Positions 9,126-20,319 of a stretch of DNA of 44,977 nucleotides are shown in pieces. The first letter of the stretch is position 1, and each line of letters opens with the position of its first letter. The notes under the pieces are model-generated. The model did no database searches. It was not told the DNA's origin and saw nothing but the letters and a program-made list of their open reading frames with translations. The stretch is from Fidelibacterota bacterium. Its GTDB lineage: Bacteria; Fidelibacterota; UBA8477; JABMPR01. The DNA lies in NCBI GenBank assembly GCA_016844955.1, contig JAERTH010000043.1, positions 1 to 44,977 of the forward strand. Direction: 5' to 3'. The translations under genes were made by a program, and so were the position numbers.

Positions 9126-9828
9126 TTTGGGGTTCCAGATTATACGGGATTGAGGCCCCCAGGGACATTGAGTCTGGTTCCAACTGGGCAGTATATATGA
9201 ATAGCTCAAGACCTTGATTTACTGCTGAATTTAGAGCTGCTGCAAATTGTGGATCCCGCTCCCAATGGGGTTCGAAGCTTGTGGCATCCGATCTTTGGAC
9301 GATGAACAGGACAGCAGCAGATCGTGTTGGGGTTATGGAATCGACGAGATGATTGACATGACGTGTACCCCGGGCCGTGACAGCATCCGGGAAGCGAGCA
9401 GTGCCATCCTCGACTAGCGTGGCTGATTTCACCTCCACTAATTTTTCCAATCCATTCTTTTCCAACAAAAAGTCAAAACGTGATTTCCCCAGTGTGTATT
9501 CCTGTTTCTTTACTGTCCAACCATTGAATTCAGGAATTAATCCCTCATCCACACAAAACCGAACGAAGCGATTAGGAAGCTGTGAATTAATTGAAATCAA
9601 CTCATCGCCAGAATACACCATCACGGTGGCAAATTTTGTTTTCCGCTCTGCACCCGTTTTTGGTTCAACCAATACTCGTGCACCGGGAAACAACAATTCC
9701 TTCAATCTGCCTGGGTCTGGAACATGGGATGCATGAACCTCACCATCAATCCTGACCTTGGAGAGAAACCGATTGGGCCGCTCCACAAACTCGGCTTCAA
9801 TCAATCCGGATGCCAGGGGCATTTTCAT
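9118..9828 (-). CDS. sfsA: SfsA family protein (sugar fermentation stimulation)
   Basis: A 236-aa SfsA homologue. FVERPNRFLSKVRIDG, HVPDPGRLKELLFPGARV and the C-terminal FPDAVTARGTRHVNHL are family hallmarks, and the length is standard. E. coli SfsA affects maltose gene expression and binds DNA, and the fold includes a nuclease-like domain; the cellular role is still uncertain. It starts 2 bp after tgt ends and overlaps the downstream lipoprotein gene by 8 bp, so it is part of the tgt operon. Confidence 0.93.
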   Translation of the reverse strand: MKMPLASGLIEAEFVERPNRFLSKVRIDGEVHASHVPDPGRLKELLFPGARVLVEPKTGAERKTKFATVMVYSGDELISINSQLPNRFVRFCVDEGLIPEFNGWTVKKQEYTLGKSRFDFLLEKNGLEKLVEVKSATLVEDGTARFPDAVTARGTRHVNHLVDSITPTRSAAVLFIVQRSDATSFEPHWERDPQFAAALNSAVNQGLELFIYTAQLEPDSMSLGASIPYNLEPQNG

Positions 9829-9829
9829 T

Positions 9830-10999
<1,170 letters not shown>

Positions 11000-11017
11000 T
11001 CATATTCAGAGGAACCT

Positions 11018-12364
11018 TTAAAATATTTCATCAACGGCTTCGGTAACGCTCCGAACGGGAGTAATTGTCAACCCCAGATCCTTCAAGTCTTTGTATTCCC
11101 CATGGGGCAGGATAATTCGATTGAAACCTAGTTTTTTGGCTTCTTCAACCCGGCGCCGAATCTGGCCCACGTTTCGAACCTCACCACCCAGACCAATTTC
11201 ACCAATTATCAGAGCACTGGCATCCACCACAGTATTTTTCAAGCTGGAGATAATGGCTATAGCCACCCCCAGGTCTGCGGCAGGCTCGGCAATTTTAAGA
11301 CCACTCACCACGTTGATAAATACATCCTGTGTCCCCAGCTGAAAGCCCACGCGACGTTCGAGGACTGCCAGGAGCATCTGGAGCCGTCGCAGATCAAAAC
11401 CAGTGACATTGCGCTGTGGATTCCCATAAGAAGCACCAGCAACCAGGGCCTGCACTTCCAGAAAAAAAGTCCGGCTGCCCTCCTGACTGGTGACCACCAC
11501 CGTTCCACTCACATCGCTATGACGCTGGGAGAGGAATAGCTTGGCCGGATTTTCAACGGGGATTAGCCCTTCACGAAGCATTTCATACACACCCAGTTCA
11601 GCCGTTGAGCCAAACCGGTTTTTAGCTGCCCTTAACAGTCTTACCTGTGATTGTCGGTCACCTTCCAGATACAGAACCGTATCCACCAGATGTTCCAGCA
11701 TTTTGGGTCCTGCCAGATATCCGTCCTTGGTGATATGCCCCACCAGAATGATGCAGACATTCATTTCTTTGGCCACTCTGAGCAGCTGTGCAGCGCTTTC
11801 GCGTACCTGACTAATACTGCCGGGGAGATTCTCGCCGCTCTCGGAATAAGCGGTTTGGATGGAATCCACGATGACCACCGCCGGTTTTAAATTACTGATG
11901 CTACTGGCTATATTTTCAACAACAGCATCATTGGCAAACTTGAGATTATCAGCCTTTACACCCAGCCGATCCGCTCGCATGGCCAGTTGCTCACCGCTTT
12001 CTTCTCCTGAAAAATACAGAATTGAATGACCGGCATCCGCCATGTGTCCAGATAATTGAAGCAACAGGGTTGATTTACCGATACCCGGTTGCCCCCCAAA
12101 AAGAATGATACTGCCCTTGACCAATCCACCACCAAGGACACTGTCAAATTCACTCTGACCGGTACAAATTCTGTATTCACCATCCCGGCTGATATTATCC
12201 AATGTCTTTAGCTCAGCCTTATTGCCACCAGGTTTAATTTTCAGGGGGGATTGTTTGAATTCCTTGACACTTTCCCATGCGCCACACGTGCCACAGCGAC
12301 CCATCCATTTGGGGTGTTCAGCACCACATTCATCACAGACGTATACTGTCTTGCTTTTGGCCAT
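11018..12364 (-). CDS. radA: DNA repair protein RadA
   Basis: A 448-aa RecA-related helicase that promotes branch migration in recombination. An N-terminal zinc finger (CDECGAEHPKWMGRCGTCG), a Walker A (GGQPGIGKST), the RadA-specific KNRFGS motif and a C-terminal Lon-like domain are all present. Length is standard. It lies 22 bp downstream of mlaE and upstream of tgt on the same strand. Confidence 0.97.
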   Translation of the reverse strand: MAKSKTVYVCDECGAEHPKWMGRCGTCGAWESVKEFKQSPLKIKPGGNKAELKTLDNISRDGEYRICTGQSEFDSVLGGGLVKGSIILFGGQPGIGKSTLLLQLSGHMADAGHSILYFSGEESGEQLAMRADRLGVKADNLKFANDAVVENIASSISNLKPAVVIVDSIQTAYSESGENLPGSISQVRESAAQLLRVAKEMNVCIILVGHITKDGYLAGPKMLEHLVDTVLYLEGDRQSQVRLLRAAKNRFGSTAELGVYEMLREGLIPVENPAKLFLSQRHSDVSGTVVVTSQEGSRTFFLEVQALVAGASYGNPQRNVTGFDLRRLQMLLAVLERRVGFQLGTQDVFINVVSGLKIAEPAADLGVAIAIISSLKNTVVDASALIIGEIGLGGEVRNVGQIRRRVEEAKKLGFNRIILPHGEYKDLKDLGLTITPVRSVTEAVDEIF

Positions 12365-12386
12365 ATGCTATATTTGCTGACTTTCT

Positions 12387-13160
12387 TTAAAAAACGACGG
12401 TTGCTACGAGGTAATCATTTACGAGAATGATGGTTGCGGAAAACACAAAAGCCTGAATAGCCGCACGCCCAACTCCTGTGGCACCACGGGTAGCCTTTAA
12501 TCCCACCCAGCAACTAATTAGCCCAATTGAAATTCCAAAGCTGAGTGCTTTCAAAATACTGGGTAATACATCCTCGCTAAAGACAAAGACCGATTGAAAA
12601 GAGTTGAAGAACATCCGAATACTGATATTAAAAAACAGGTCACCAATGATGGCCGCAGTAAAAAGGGCAATAATATCGGCCACAACCACCAGCAGGGGTA
12701 GCATGACAATCATTGCCACGATGCGTGGTGCAACCAGGTGGCGGATGGGGTTGATGGCCATGACTTCCAGGGCATCAATCTGTTCCGTAACCTTCATGGT
12801 GGCAATTTCAGCACCAATTGAGGAGCCATTGCGTCCGGCCAGTACCAGAGCTGTTAATACAGGGCCCATTTCGCTGAGGATTCCGATGGCCACAATCTGG
12901 CCAAAAAAACGTGGAGGTAGTGTGTCTTCCAGCTGGAATGCTCCCTGCCAGCCTGCAACAGCGCCGGCAAAAACAGCGATAATACTCACCAATGGGATCG
13001 CTTTTACACCCAGACGATAAAGCTGCTCGTTGTAGAGTACCCTATCCTGGTAAAAATAGCGCATGAATTTTGTAGCCTTAATCAGGAGGAGTGCTATTTC
13101 ACCAATATTGGCCACCAGGGAAATTGTTTTTCGACCCAGCAGCCTGACCAGCTTCAGCAT
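12387..13160 (-). CDS. mlaE: MlaE-family ABC transporter permease (orphan)
   Basis: A 257-aa integral membrane protein of the MlaE/PqiA-associated permease family for phospholipid transport between membranes. The conserved core GQIVAIGILSEMGPVLTALV followed by AGRNGSSIGAEIATM and VTEQIDALEVMAINP is clear, with about five hydrophobic segments. ATG 13160 overlaps the stop of the upstream gene (TAATG). No mlaF ATPase or mlaD/MCE gene follows: radA comes next. Partners must therefore be encoded elsewhere. Confidence 0.92.
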   Translation of the reverse strand: MLKLVRLLGRKTISLVANIGEIALLLIKATKFMRYFYQDRVLYNEQLYRLGVKAIPLVSIIAVFAGAVAGWQGAFQLEDTLPPRFFGQIVAIGILSEMGPVLTALVLAGRNGSSIGAEIATMKVTEQIDALEVMAINPIRHLVAPRIVAMIVMLPLLVVVADIIALFTAAIIGDLFFNISIRMFFNSFQSVFVFSEDVLPSILKALSFGISIGLISCWVGLKATRGATGVGRAAIQAFVFSATIILVNDYLVATVVF

Positions 13161-16100
13161 TAAAAGTCCAGTCCCAGCGACCAAATATGCTGCCTATTCT
13201 CCCATAGGGTAGATTCGGACATATCAAATGCCATGTCATAGCGTAAAACAAAAATCCCTAGATTCATCCGCATCCCAAACCCTGTGCCCCAGTAAGTATT
13301 TTCCTGGTTGGTAAATAGAATGTCTGTCATGGAACGATCATTGACCTGGTCAGCATCCCAAGTTTTCACCCAATCACTAAAAATCTCACCCCTCACGTTT
13401 CCAAAGACCATGGAGACAGGCCATTTCACGGAAAGATATTCAATAAATGGAAATCGAAATTCAGCATTAAAGGCAGTGTAATGATTGCCAGTCAAAGAGA
13501 AGTATGGGATACCACGCATGGGCAATACATATTCTGCAAAATATAAGTCTTCATAATCTGAGAGATAGTCAATGTAGCCAGGATCCAGCTGGTAATTAAT
13601 CCAGTTTCCAATGCCACCTGCCAGGAAGGTTTCAGGATTCTTCCCATGACTGGTCGCTGCTGAGGCCCGCAAGGCGATGGAGTATTCCCTGGAAATTTTG
13701 AAGTAACGTCTCAGATCAGTACGTAGCGTAACAAACTGCCTGGAAGAATTGTGCATATCAGGTGAGAATCTCACCCCTCCCTCAACACGCCATCCAGTGA
13801 CTGGATAAAGACTTCCATACAAGACATTGTCAAAACTGAACTTCACTTCTGGCAGCACGTAACTTGAATTGGTTGAAACTGTAGAATCTGGACGGGTGCC
13901 AATCATATCCAAAAGGCTCACACTTTGATAAATATTTAACATGTTGATATTGGATTCCAACCGGGAGTATTTGGAAAAGGGGTAATCAATTCCCAGCACA
14001 CCACCATACTTGCGGAAGTGCCAGAGTGTCAGGTAGTAGTCAGCACTGACGCTGACATAATCATCTGGCAAATTGTAGAGCATGAGATGATAGTTTGTCC
14101 TTTTAGGCAGGTAATCATACCCCAGAATCAAATCAGAATTATCCAGATTGCGATATAACTCAAATCCAAACTGTATCTGATGATTGCCCATGATATCGGA
14201 AAAGACCATCAGCGCATTGCCCTGGACACCAAAAAAGTTGCTATACCCAGCCTGGGCATCAACCAGGTCAACTGTAAATCGTGTTTTGTACTCGTTGACC
14301 TCATAAGCACCCGTGCTATCCATAGTATTTAGGACAAGTGGTTCAGGCTCTGTACCTGTGCTGGATTCATCAAATTGTTCGCCATAAGCGAAAACATGTG
14401 ATTCAAACGGATTGATGATCCTTGGTTCAGGTTCAGGCAAGCTGTCAGTATAAGTCAGATCCAGTTGAACATTCTGCCGCTTAAGATAATTCGAAAGTGC
14501 CGGCAGGGATCCACGCTGCTCTTTATCAAGGGGATTGTTCATGGTGAAAATATCCCAGCCACCTTTTTCGTAACCCGCAAAAACCAGACGGGAATCATCC
14601 TTGCTCCAACTGATTTGAAAAATCCCGGTCATGATATTAGTAATCGGCGTTTCTACCTGTGTATCCAGATCATAAAAATAAATATTCCAGATACCATTTC
14701 GATCCGAAGTGTAGGCCAGTTTTGAGGCTGTGTTTGCGTATGAAGGTGAATCTTCACTACCCGGGCTGTCAGTTATACGATGTATCTGTCCCGACTCAAT
14801 ATTGATGGTATATATATCCGTTGATCGAAAGTCATGCTTTCTTAGTTGATCCCGGGCCTTTTTCGTATGCGGCATAATCACACCCGTTAACAGCTCAGCG
14901 CCTCGATCCGAAACAAATGCCAATTCCTTTCCATCTGGTGACCAGGAGGGTCGTGTATCGGCAAAAATATCGTGGGTCAGCTGGGTCACTTCTTTAGTTT
15001 CCACAGAATATAGAAAGATATCACTGGCACCATTCATCAACCCTGAAAAAGCGACCTGTTTACCATCCGGCGACCAGGCAGCAGTAAAGATTCCATCCAA
15101 CCCCAACTTGCGCGTACGTTTCGTACCTTTTTCAGTATCGTAAAATATGAGGGCATCCTCATCGCCAGATTTGGCGGAGAAAACCAGATGACGATTGTCC
15201 GGCGCCCACGATAATCCAGGACTCAACCATTTTAATTCTTCCAACTCGGCCGTTCTCTGACCAGAAATAATTTTGGTCAATTCCCGACCATCATCAGAGG
15301 ACATGACATAGATATCTGCATAGCCGGATCTATCCGACAGAAAGGCCACTTTACCACCATTGGGTGAAATTGCAGGACTCACGTTAAAGTAGTTTCTCAG
15401 CTTATTGTGATCTGTGAGGCGATGCCCCAGATCATCAAGATTTTTGCGGCCTTCAATATCAGGCCAGTAGTCTTTTCGCACGGAAAAATGCCACTTCTCC
15501 GTCAGAGTTTCCAGATCAAGATGCAGGGTGTTCTCGATGGCTTTGGGAACATCCTTAAAATGGCGAGTTTCATGGAAAATTTCACCTATTCGTTCAACAC
15601 CGAAAGTTTCACCAATATAGCGAACAACACTCTGGCCACCTTTATAGGCCATGTAGTAATTCAGGTATTGTACAGGGGGCAGACCACCGTTTATGGCAGC
15701 ATCTCTGATAATCATATCGGCCCGTGAATCCCAATCCAGAGATGAGTATTCGGCATAGCCCTCACTTAGCCACAGAGGAATATTTACACGCATTTTGCCA
15801 GAAACAATGGATTGAACATTGCCGCCAAAGATGAGGTCATTCACAATGGCATGGGTAAGTTCATGATGCAATACATGCCGGAATTGTTCATAACTACCTT
15901 CAAAGGGCAAGACCACTCTGTTTTTAAACAATTCAGTAAATCCACCGATGCCTTCCTGGAGATAACCCAGTGTCACATTGGTTTGCTGAAAATCGTTGTG
16001 GGAATTGTAGACCAGGATTGAAATGCGTTTGCTCAACCGCCAATCCAATTGATAGGATATCTGGTCATAAGATTTTTCAGCAACATCTGCGGCGAAATAA

Positions 16101-16282
16101 GCAATTGATTCACCACCCTCATAATAGTAAACATCAAAATGCGGGGTCTGTATATATGACCAATTCATACCCCGGTACTGGACTTTATTTTTACCATATT
16201 TTGCTTCAACCGGGCTAACGATAAAAAAGAGGATAAGAATAGCACTGATGAGGAAGCTGTTTTTTGATTTTGTAATATTCAT
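13160..16282 (-). CDS. Secreted gluzincin-like metallopeptidase with TolB-type propeller and C-terminal beta-barrel
   Basis: A 1040-aa protein. The N-terminal signal peptide (about residues 1-27) is followed by a zincin-like domain with HELTH (140-144) and WLSEGYAEY (Glu174), spaced as in gluzincins. Six PD40/WD40-like repeats follow (for example SPNGGKVAFLSDRSG and SPDGKELAFVSDRG, about residues 300-610). The C-terminal 400 residues alternate as beta-barrel strands ending in Phe, typical of an outer-membrane surface antigen. It is probably an outer-membrane protein with a periplasmic or surface peptidase. The substrate is unknown. Its stop overlaps the mlaE start, suggesting an envelope-maintenance role. 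Confidence 0.85.
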   Translation of the reverse strand: MNITKSKNSFLISAILILFFIVSPVEAKYGKNKVQYRGMNWSYIQTPHFDVYYYEGGESIAYFAADVAEKSYDQISYQLDWRLSKRISILVYNSHNDFQQTNVTLGYLQEGIGGFTELFKNRVVLPFEGSYEQFRHVLHHELTHAIVNDLIFGGNVQSIVSGKMRVNIPLWLSEGYAEYSSLDWDSRADMIIRDAAINGGLPPVQYLNYYMAYKGGQSVVRYIGETFGVERIGEIFHETRHFKDVPKAIENTLHLDLETLTEKWHFSVRKDYWPDIEGRKNLDDLGHRLTDHNKLRNYFNVSPAISPNGGKVAFLSDRSGYADIYVMSSDDGRELTKIISGQRTAELEELKWLSPGLSWAPDNRHLVFSAKSGDEDALIFYDTEKGTKRTRKLGLDGIFTAAWSPDGKQVAFSGLMNGASDIFLYSVETKEVTQLTHDIFADTRPSWSPDGKELAFVSDRGAELLTGVIMPHTKKARDQLRKHDFRSTDIYTINIESGQIHRITDSPGSEDSPSYANTASKLAYTSDRNGIWNIYFYDLDTQVETPITNIMTGIFQISWSKDDSRLVFAGYEKGGWDIFTMNNPLDKEQRGSLPALSNYLKRQNVQLDLTYTDSLPEPEPRIINPFESHVFAYGEQFDESSTGTEPEPLVLNTMDSTGAYEVNEYKTRFTVDLVDAQAGYSNFFGVQGNALMVFSDIMGNHQIQFGFELYRNLDNSDLILGYDYLPKRTNYHLMLYNLPDDYVSVSADYYLTLWHFRKYGGVLGIDYPFSKYSRLESNINMLNIYQSVSLLDMIGTRPDSTVSTNSSYVLPEVKFSFDNVLYGSLYPVTGWRVEGGVRFSPDMHNSSRQFVTLRTDLRRYFKISREYSIALRASAATSHGKNPETFLAGGIGNWINYQLDPGYIDYLSDYEDLYFAEYVLPMRGIPYFSLTGNHYTAFNAEFRFPFIEYLSVKWPVSMVFGNVRGEIFSDWVKTWDADQVNDRSMTDILFTNQENTYWGTGFGMRMNLGIFVLRYDMAFDMSESTLWENRQHIWSLGLDF

Positions 16283-16438
16283 ACATTGGCTTATGCCAAG
16301 AGCTCCTTTGAGTTCCGATAATTCTGGTCAAGATAAGCCCGAGGGTAAGACTTGTCAAACGCTGAACCCCTTTTGTCAGCGTCTATTTTTAACGAATAAA
16401 TAATGACAATTCGATGTGATATTTCTTATTCCTCTTAA

Positions 16439-17233
16439 ATGCCTGTTGATTACTTTGATTTGATGAATGATTCCGCATATTTCCTATCTGACGTCCACCT
16501 GCGTATACAAGCTGATGATATTGAACGAGAACGTCGTCGAGAGTTATTTTTGCTCCTGGATAAGATCAAAGAGGAGCAGGCGACTCTGTTTATAGTGGGT
16601 GACTGGTTTGATTTTTACTTTGAATTTGGTCACGTAATTTCTCAAGCCTACACCGATGTCTATGCCAAAATGCGCGAATTGATAGAAGCAGGGGTTACCA
16701 TCCACTATTTCGGTGGAAATCATGATTACTGGTTGGGCAGTTTTATGTCCGACAAAATTGGGGTTCAGATTCATAGGAGTGGGACAACACTTGAGTTCGC
16801 AGGAAAGCAATTTTATTTCCACCATGGTGATGGTCTCAATGAGGATGACGTTAACTATAGACGTTTACAGAGTGTCATTCAACATCCCGTTTTTATCTGG
16901 ATTTTAAAATGGCTCATTCATCCAAACATCATGCATTGGCTTGCAAAATGGCTTTCCGCTCGCAGTAAATTGAAATACCGCAAAGAAACACCCCTGGATC
17001 TCCTCAACCTTGTTCGTAAAAATTACAGTATCGCTGAAGAACTTTTCGCAGGCAATGTAGATTTCATGATCACAGGACATATCCACTACCCCAAGCTAAA
17101 ATCCTTTGGTGAAAAATCCTTTTTGACCATTGGCGACTTCATTAATTATTTCTCTTATGGATTTTTTGATGGAGTGAATCTATCACTTAAACAATGGCAT
17201 GTTAAGCAATTGGAACAAAGGGAATTACCTTGA
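16439..17233 (+). CDS. lpxH: UDP-2,3-diacylglucosamine diphosphatase-like phosphoesterase
   Basis: A 264-aa calcineurin-like metallophosphoesterase of the LpxH type, which hydrolyses UDP-2,3-diacylglucosamine to lipid X in lipid A synthesis. The metal motifs are in order: SDVHL, GDWFDF, GGNHDYW, HHGDGL and GHIHYP. Length fits. No Shine-Dalgarno is obvious; ATG 16463 is an alternative start. It is divergent from the large peptidase/barrel gene across a 156-bp gap. Confidence 0.87.
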   Translation: MPVDYFDLMNDSAYFLSDVHLRIQADDIERERRRELFLLLDKIKEEQATLFIVGDWFDFYFEFGHVISQAYTDVYAKMRELIEAGVTIHYFGGNHDYWLGSFMSDKIGVQIHRSGTTLEFAGKQFYFHHGDGLNEDDVNYRRLQSVIQHPVFIWILKWLIHPNIMHWLAKWLSARSKLKYRKETPLDLLNLVRKNYSIAEELFAGNVDFMITGHIHYPKLKSFGEKSFLTIGDFINYFSYGFFDGVNLSLKQWHVKQLEQRELP

Positions 17234-17295
17234 CTTCAAGCTGAATTATCGATAAACTGATTTGATACTTTTCGCGACTTATTGAACAGAAATTG

Positions 17296-18411
17296 ATGGA
17301 CTTCAACATGAAGCAAATATCCAAACATGTACTACTGATCCTCTTGGTGGGGATCTTCGTCGGATCAATCGTATCCTGTAGCTCTTCTGGAGAAGTGACT
17401 CAGGACATGATCAAGGATTCATACAATGACTATCGTGACGGGAAAAAGAAGGCACTAAACAATCTGATTGCCTACTATCGCAACCCTGCCCTCCCGGTGG
17501 AGATTCGGAAACAGGCGCTGCTGAAGGTTATTGAATCAAATGATCCCATCGGTCTGCAAGCCGTCCGCAATTCACTTAAAGATGGGAGTGACCTTGATTA
17601 CACGCTGGTTCAGACCAGCCTCCAAGCACTGAGCAAAACCAGTGATCCGGAGAATACCCGCGCCATACTCCAGTCCATGACCAGCACCCGAGCTGGTTAT
17701 ATAGCGGTTCGCGATGAAATGTTCACCATCATTGAAGACCAGGTTGATGCCCGTTCTGTGGCTTTGATACTCAAATTATATGCTGAAGCCCAGGAAGACT
17801 ATTCATCCTTCCTGCAAAACCTGACCCTGACCCTGGGCAAAATGGATGATGCGCGAGTAGTACCTGTCCTCATGTCAATTGCAGCTAATAAAAAGGTGGA
17901 TATTGGCATCCGAAATTTGGCTGTAGAAATCCTGGCTACTAAAAATGACCCCGCCATTGCCCGACTGTTGGCTGAGATGCTCAATAATCCTGCCACTCAA
18001 AATCAGGTTAAAACCTACGCCATTTCTGTTATGGACGAATTGAAGGATGAGCGTTTGCTTTCCAGCTTGATTGATGCACTTCATGACGAGCAGGCCACGT
18101 ATTACGCCATGCTGGATGCGATTACACGCACCCTGGGTAATTTTGATGATCCTGAATTAAAAATGGCCATGATCAAAGTTGCCCGAGATGATGAAATGCC
18201 CAGTCGTTTTCGGAAAAGAGCCATTACGTCTCTCGCTGTCTACAAAGACCCCGAAATTGCAGGTCAACTCATTGATATTCTGGGTAATCCCGATAATTTT
18301 ATTTTTTATTCGGACATCAGGGACCTGGTAGAAAACATCGATGATGCAGACCTCCAGCAAAAATTGCAACATGTAGCCCGCTCAACCCAGGCAGAATGGG
18401 AGCGTGAATAA
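17296..18411 (+). CDS. HEAT-repeat lipoprotein
   Basis: About 371 aa. The signal peptide ending GSIVSC is a lipobox. The rest is all-helical repeats of the HEAT type (PVEIRKQALLKVIESNDP, IGIRNLAVEILATKNDP and MPSRFRKRAITSLAVYKDP are recurrent units, each ending in a DP/NDP turn). It probably forms a solenoid scaffold on the periplasmic side of a membrane. The start could be TTG 17293, ATG 17296 or ATG 17308; all keep the signal. Its stop overlaps the next gene's ATG (TAATG). Confidence 0.82.
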   Translation: MDFNMKQISKHVLLILLVGIFVGSIVSCSSSGEVTQDMIKDSYNDYRDGKKKALNNLIAYYRNPALPVEIRKQALLKVIESNDPIGLQAVRNSLKDGSDLDYTLVQTSLQALSKTSDPENTRAILQSMTSTRAGYIAVRDEMFTIIEDQVDARSVALILKLYAEAQEDYSSFLQNLTLTLGKMDDARVVPVLMSIAANKKVDIGIRNLAVEILATKNDPAIARLLAEMLNNPATQNQVKTYAISVMDELKDERLLSSLIDALHDEQATYYAMLDAITRTLGNFDDPELKMAMIKVARDDEMPSRFRKRAITSLAVYKDPEIAGQLIDILGNPDNFIFYSDIRDLVENIDDADLQQKLQHVARSTQAEWERE

Positions 18412-19190
18412 TGGCAACGATGAAACGATTCAGAATCTTTTGGGTTGTACTTTTGCTAAGCCTCCTGCCCCTGACCGTGATGTCTCAAAAATCCACTGAT
18501 GGAACCAGCGAAGGCTCAGATAAACGCGAATTTTTTGATCCAAAACTGAAGGCGACAGACAGTGAAGCGACCATAAAAGAGCTTCGCGAAGAGGTCAATC
18601 AGATTCAAAATGAAATGGATCGAATGCGCATCCAGTTAAGAGAATATGATGATCTAAGCGCTCCACGAATTCGTAAAGAAATCAAGCGACTCGTGAATTT
18701 CCCTGAAAAGATCAGCGAGATTACACTGAAAAATGGAACCGTCGTTCAAGGGAAAATCCTCTCTGAGGATTTGGACAAGATAATTGTTCAAACCAATATT
18801 GGAACCCTGTCACTGGTCCAGGAAAACATCAAGGAGCTTAAGCCCTTTGATCGCTTGCACGCGGATGTGGTTTTAAAAGGGGAGTTTGAAGACCAGCGAC
18901 ATGCAGAGAGCCGCGTATTTATCGGTCAGGTGACCAATAAGGGTTTACGACGTGCAGATTTTGTACGTGTGAGATTCCGACTGCATGACAAACGAACAAG
19001 TATTATCGCTCAGGATTCTTCCTTTATCAGCGGGGAACCCTACTCCTTTTACTCCGGCGTTGTCAGCGAAAGCTCCCTGTCGTCAGGTGAGTCTTCCATC
19101 TTCAGAGTTGAAGTGAAACTGCCAGCAGGTGTGGAAGCTAAAAATATTTCTTATGTGACTTACAAAGTTCTTTTTGATGAATTTAACTAG
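18411..19190 (+). CDS. Secreted protein with coiled coil, Sm-like and FxLYD-like regions
   Basis: 259 aa, no named function. An N-terminal signal peptide ends near VMSQ. A coiled coil (about residues 50-82, KELREEVNQIQNEMDRMRIQ) is followed by an Sm-like beta segment (EITLKNGTVVQGKILSEDL). A C-terminal beta domain resembling FxLYD follows (FIGQVTNKGLRRADFVRVRF). It is coupled by a 1-bp overlap to the HEAT lipoprotein, so the two are probably partners in the periplasm. Confidence 0.75.
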   Translation: MATMKRFRIFWVVLLLSLLPLTVMSQKSTDGTSEGSDKREFFDPKLKATDSEATIKELREEVNQIQNEMDRMRIQLREYDDLSAPRIRKEIKRLVNFPEKISEITLKNGTVVQGKILSEDLDKIIVQTNIGTLSLVQENIKELKPFDRLHADVVLKGEFEDQRHAESRVFIGQVTNKGLRRADFVRVRFRLHDKRTSIIAQDSSFISGEPYSFYSGVVSESSLSSGESSIFRVEVKLPAGVEAKNISYVTYKVLFDEFN

Positions 19191-19326
19191 GGTTGGTTAG
19201 CTGAACACAAGCGTTACGCACTAGCTAGAACATTCCGGGGGATAAAACAATAACAGGTGCTGCACTTGTTTCAGGTATCGCCCTTCACAATACGCATAAT
19301 TGCTAAATATATTCGGGAGCGGAAAA

Positions 19327-20301
19327 ATGACTTCAGATGAAAATCTCGGGATGGATGGACAGCCCATCGAATCTGACCCCAAGCCACATGACACAATCAG
19401 ATCGGTTATCAGCAAGGCTGAGAAAAAAATCGATCCCTCGTTCGGCAAGGCTGGGCTTAATGAAATCAAAGATGTTCTCAAGAAGAAACAAAAAGAGCGC
19501 ATTGTTAATGCAGCCCTACGAAAATATCAACAGAATGAGGAACTTAAACCTTATCAAGCAGAGCTGATCAAGCTCCAACAGCACATCGAACAAGTTGGAA
19601 AAAAAATGATCATCATCTTTGATGGTCGGGATGCTTCTGGAAAAGGTGGCACTATCCGGCGCGTTACGCGCTACATGAATGAAAAGCGTTATCGCATTGA
19701 AGTTCCTGGAAAACCATCCCATCGTCAGCAATCTGAACTACACATGAAACGCTATATTGAACGTTTCCCTGCCTTGGGTGAGATTGTACTTTTTGACCGG
19801 AGCTGGTATAATCGCGCGTTGGTGGAACCTGTTATGGGTTTTTGTTCTGAAAAAGAATATCGCACGTTTCTCGCCACCGTGAATTCCTACGAGCATAACT
19901 TTATTCGTGATTCTCGCACAACCCTGCTCAAATTGTATTTCTCTGTTTCAAAAGAGGAACAGAACCGTCGATTCGAAAGGCGAAGGCATGACCCATTACG
20001 ACAATGGAAGCTGAGTGAGGTTGATTTGCAAGCTCAGGAATTATGGGATGAATTCACTGCTAAGAAATTCAAATTGCTCCAGAGAACCAACTCAAAAGAA
20101 GCTCCATGGTTTATTATCCGGTCTGATAGTAAACATTTAGCCAGATTAGAGACCATGAAGCTAATACTAAATGCCATCCCCTACCGTGGGCGAAGCAGGA
20201 CTTTAGATTTTGAGCTAAATGACGATGTTGTTATCACAGGGGAACGGGAAGTTAAGTTGATGGAACGACAACGTCGGAAACATGGACGATTCATTGGATA
20301 A
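19327..20301 (+). CDS. ppk2: Polyphosphate kinase 2 family protein (first of tandem pair)
   Basis: 324 aa. PPK2 enzymes transfer phosphate between polyphosphate and nucleotides. A Walker A (GRDASGKGG, near residue 100), the Walker B-like EIVLFDRSWYNRALVEPVMG and the lid region RRRHDPLRQWKLS are present. ATG 19327 is preceded by GGGAG; a TTG at 19300 is weaker. The N-terminal 80 residues are charged. It is 18 bp upstream of a paralogue, and relative to that paralogue it carries a more divergent region after Walker A (YRIEVPGKPS). Nucleotide preference cannot be read from sequence. Confidence 0.93.
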   Translation: MTSDENLGMDGQPIESDPKPHDTIRSVISKAEKKIDPSFGKAGLNEIKDVLKKKQKERIVNAALRKYQQNEELKPYQAELIKLQQHIEQVGKKMIIIFDGRDASGKGGTIRRVTRYMNEKRYRIEVPGKPSHRQQSELHMKRYIERFPALGEIVLFDRSWYNRALVEPVMGFCSEKEYRTFLATVNSYEHNFIRDSRTTLLKLYFSVSKEEQNRRFERRRHDPLRQWKLSEVDLQAQELWDEFTAKKFKLLQRTNSKEAPWFIIRSDSKHLARLETMKLILNAIPYRGRSRTLDFELNDDVVITGEREVKLMERQRRKHGRFIG

Positions 20302-20319
20302 GCATAAGGGGTAAGGCAT

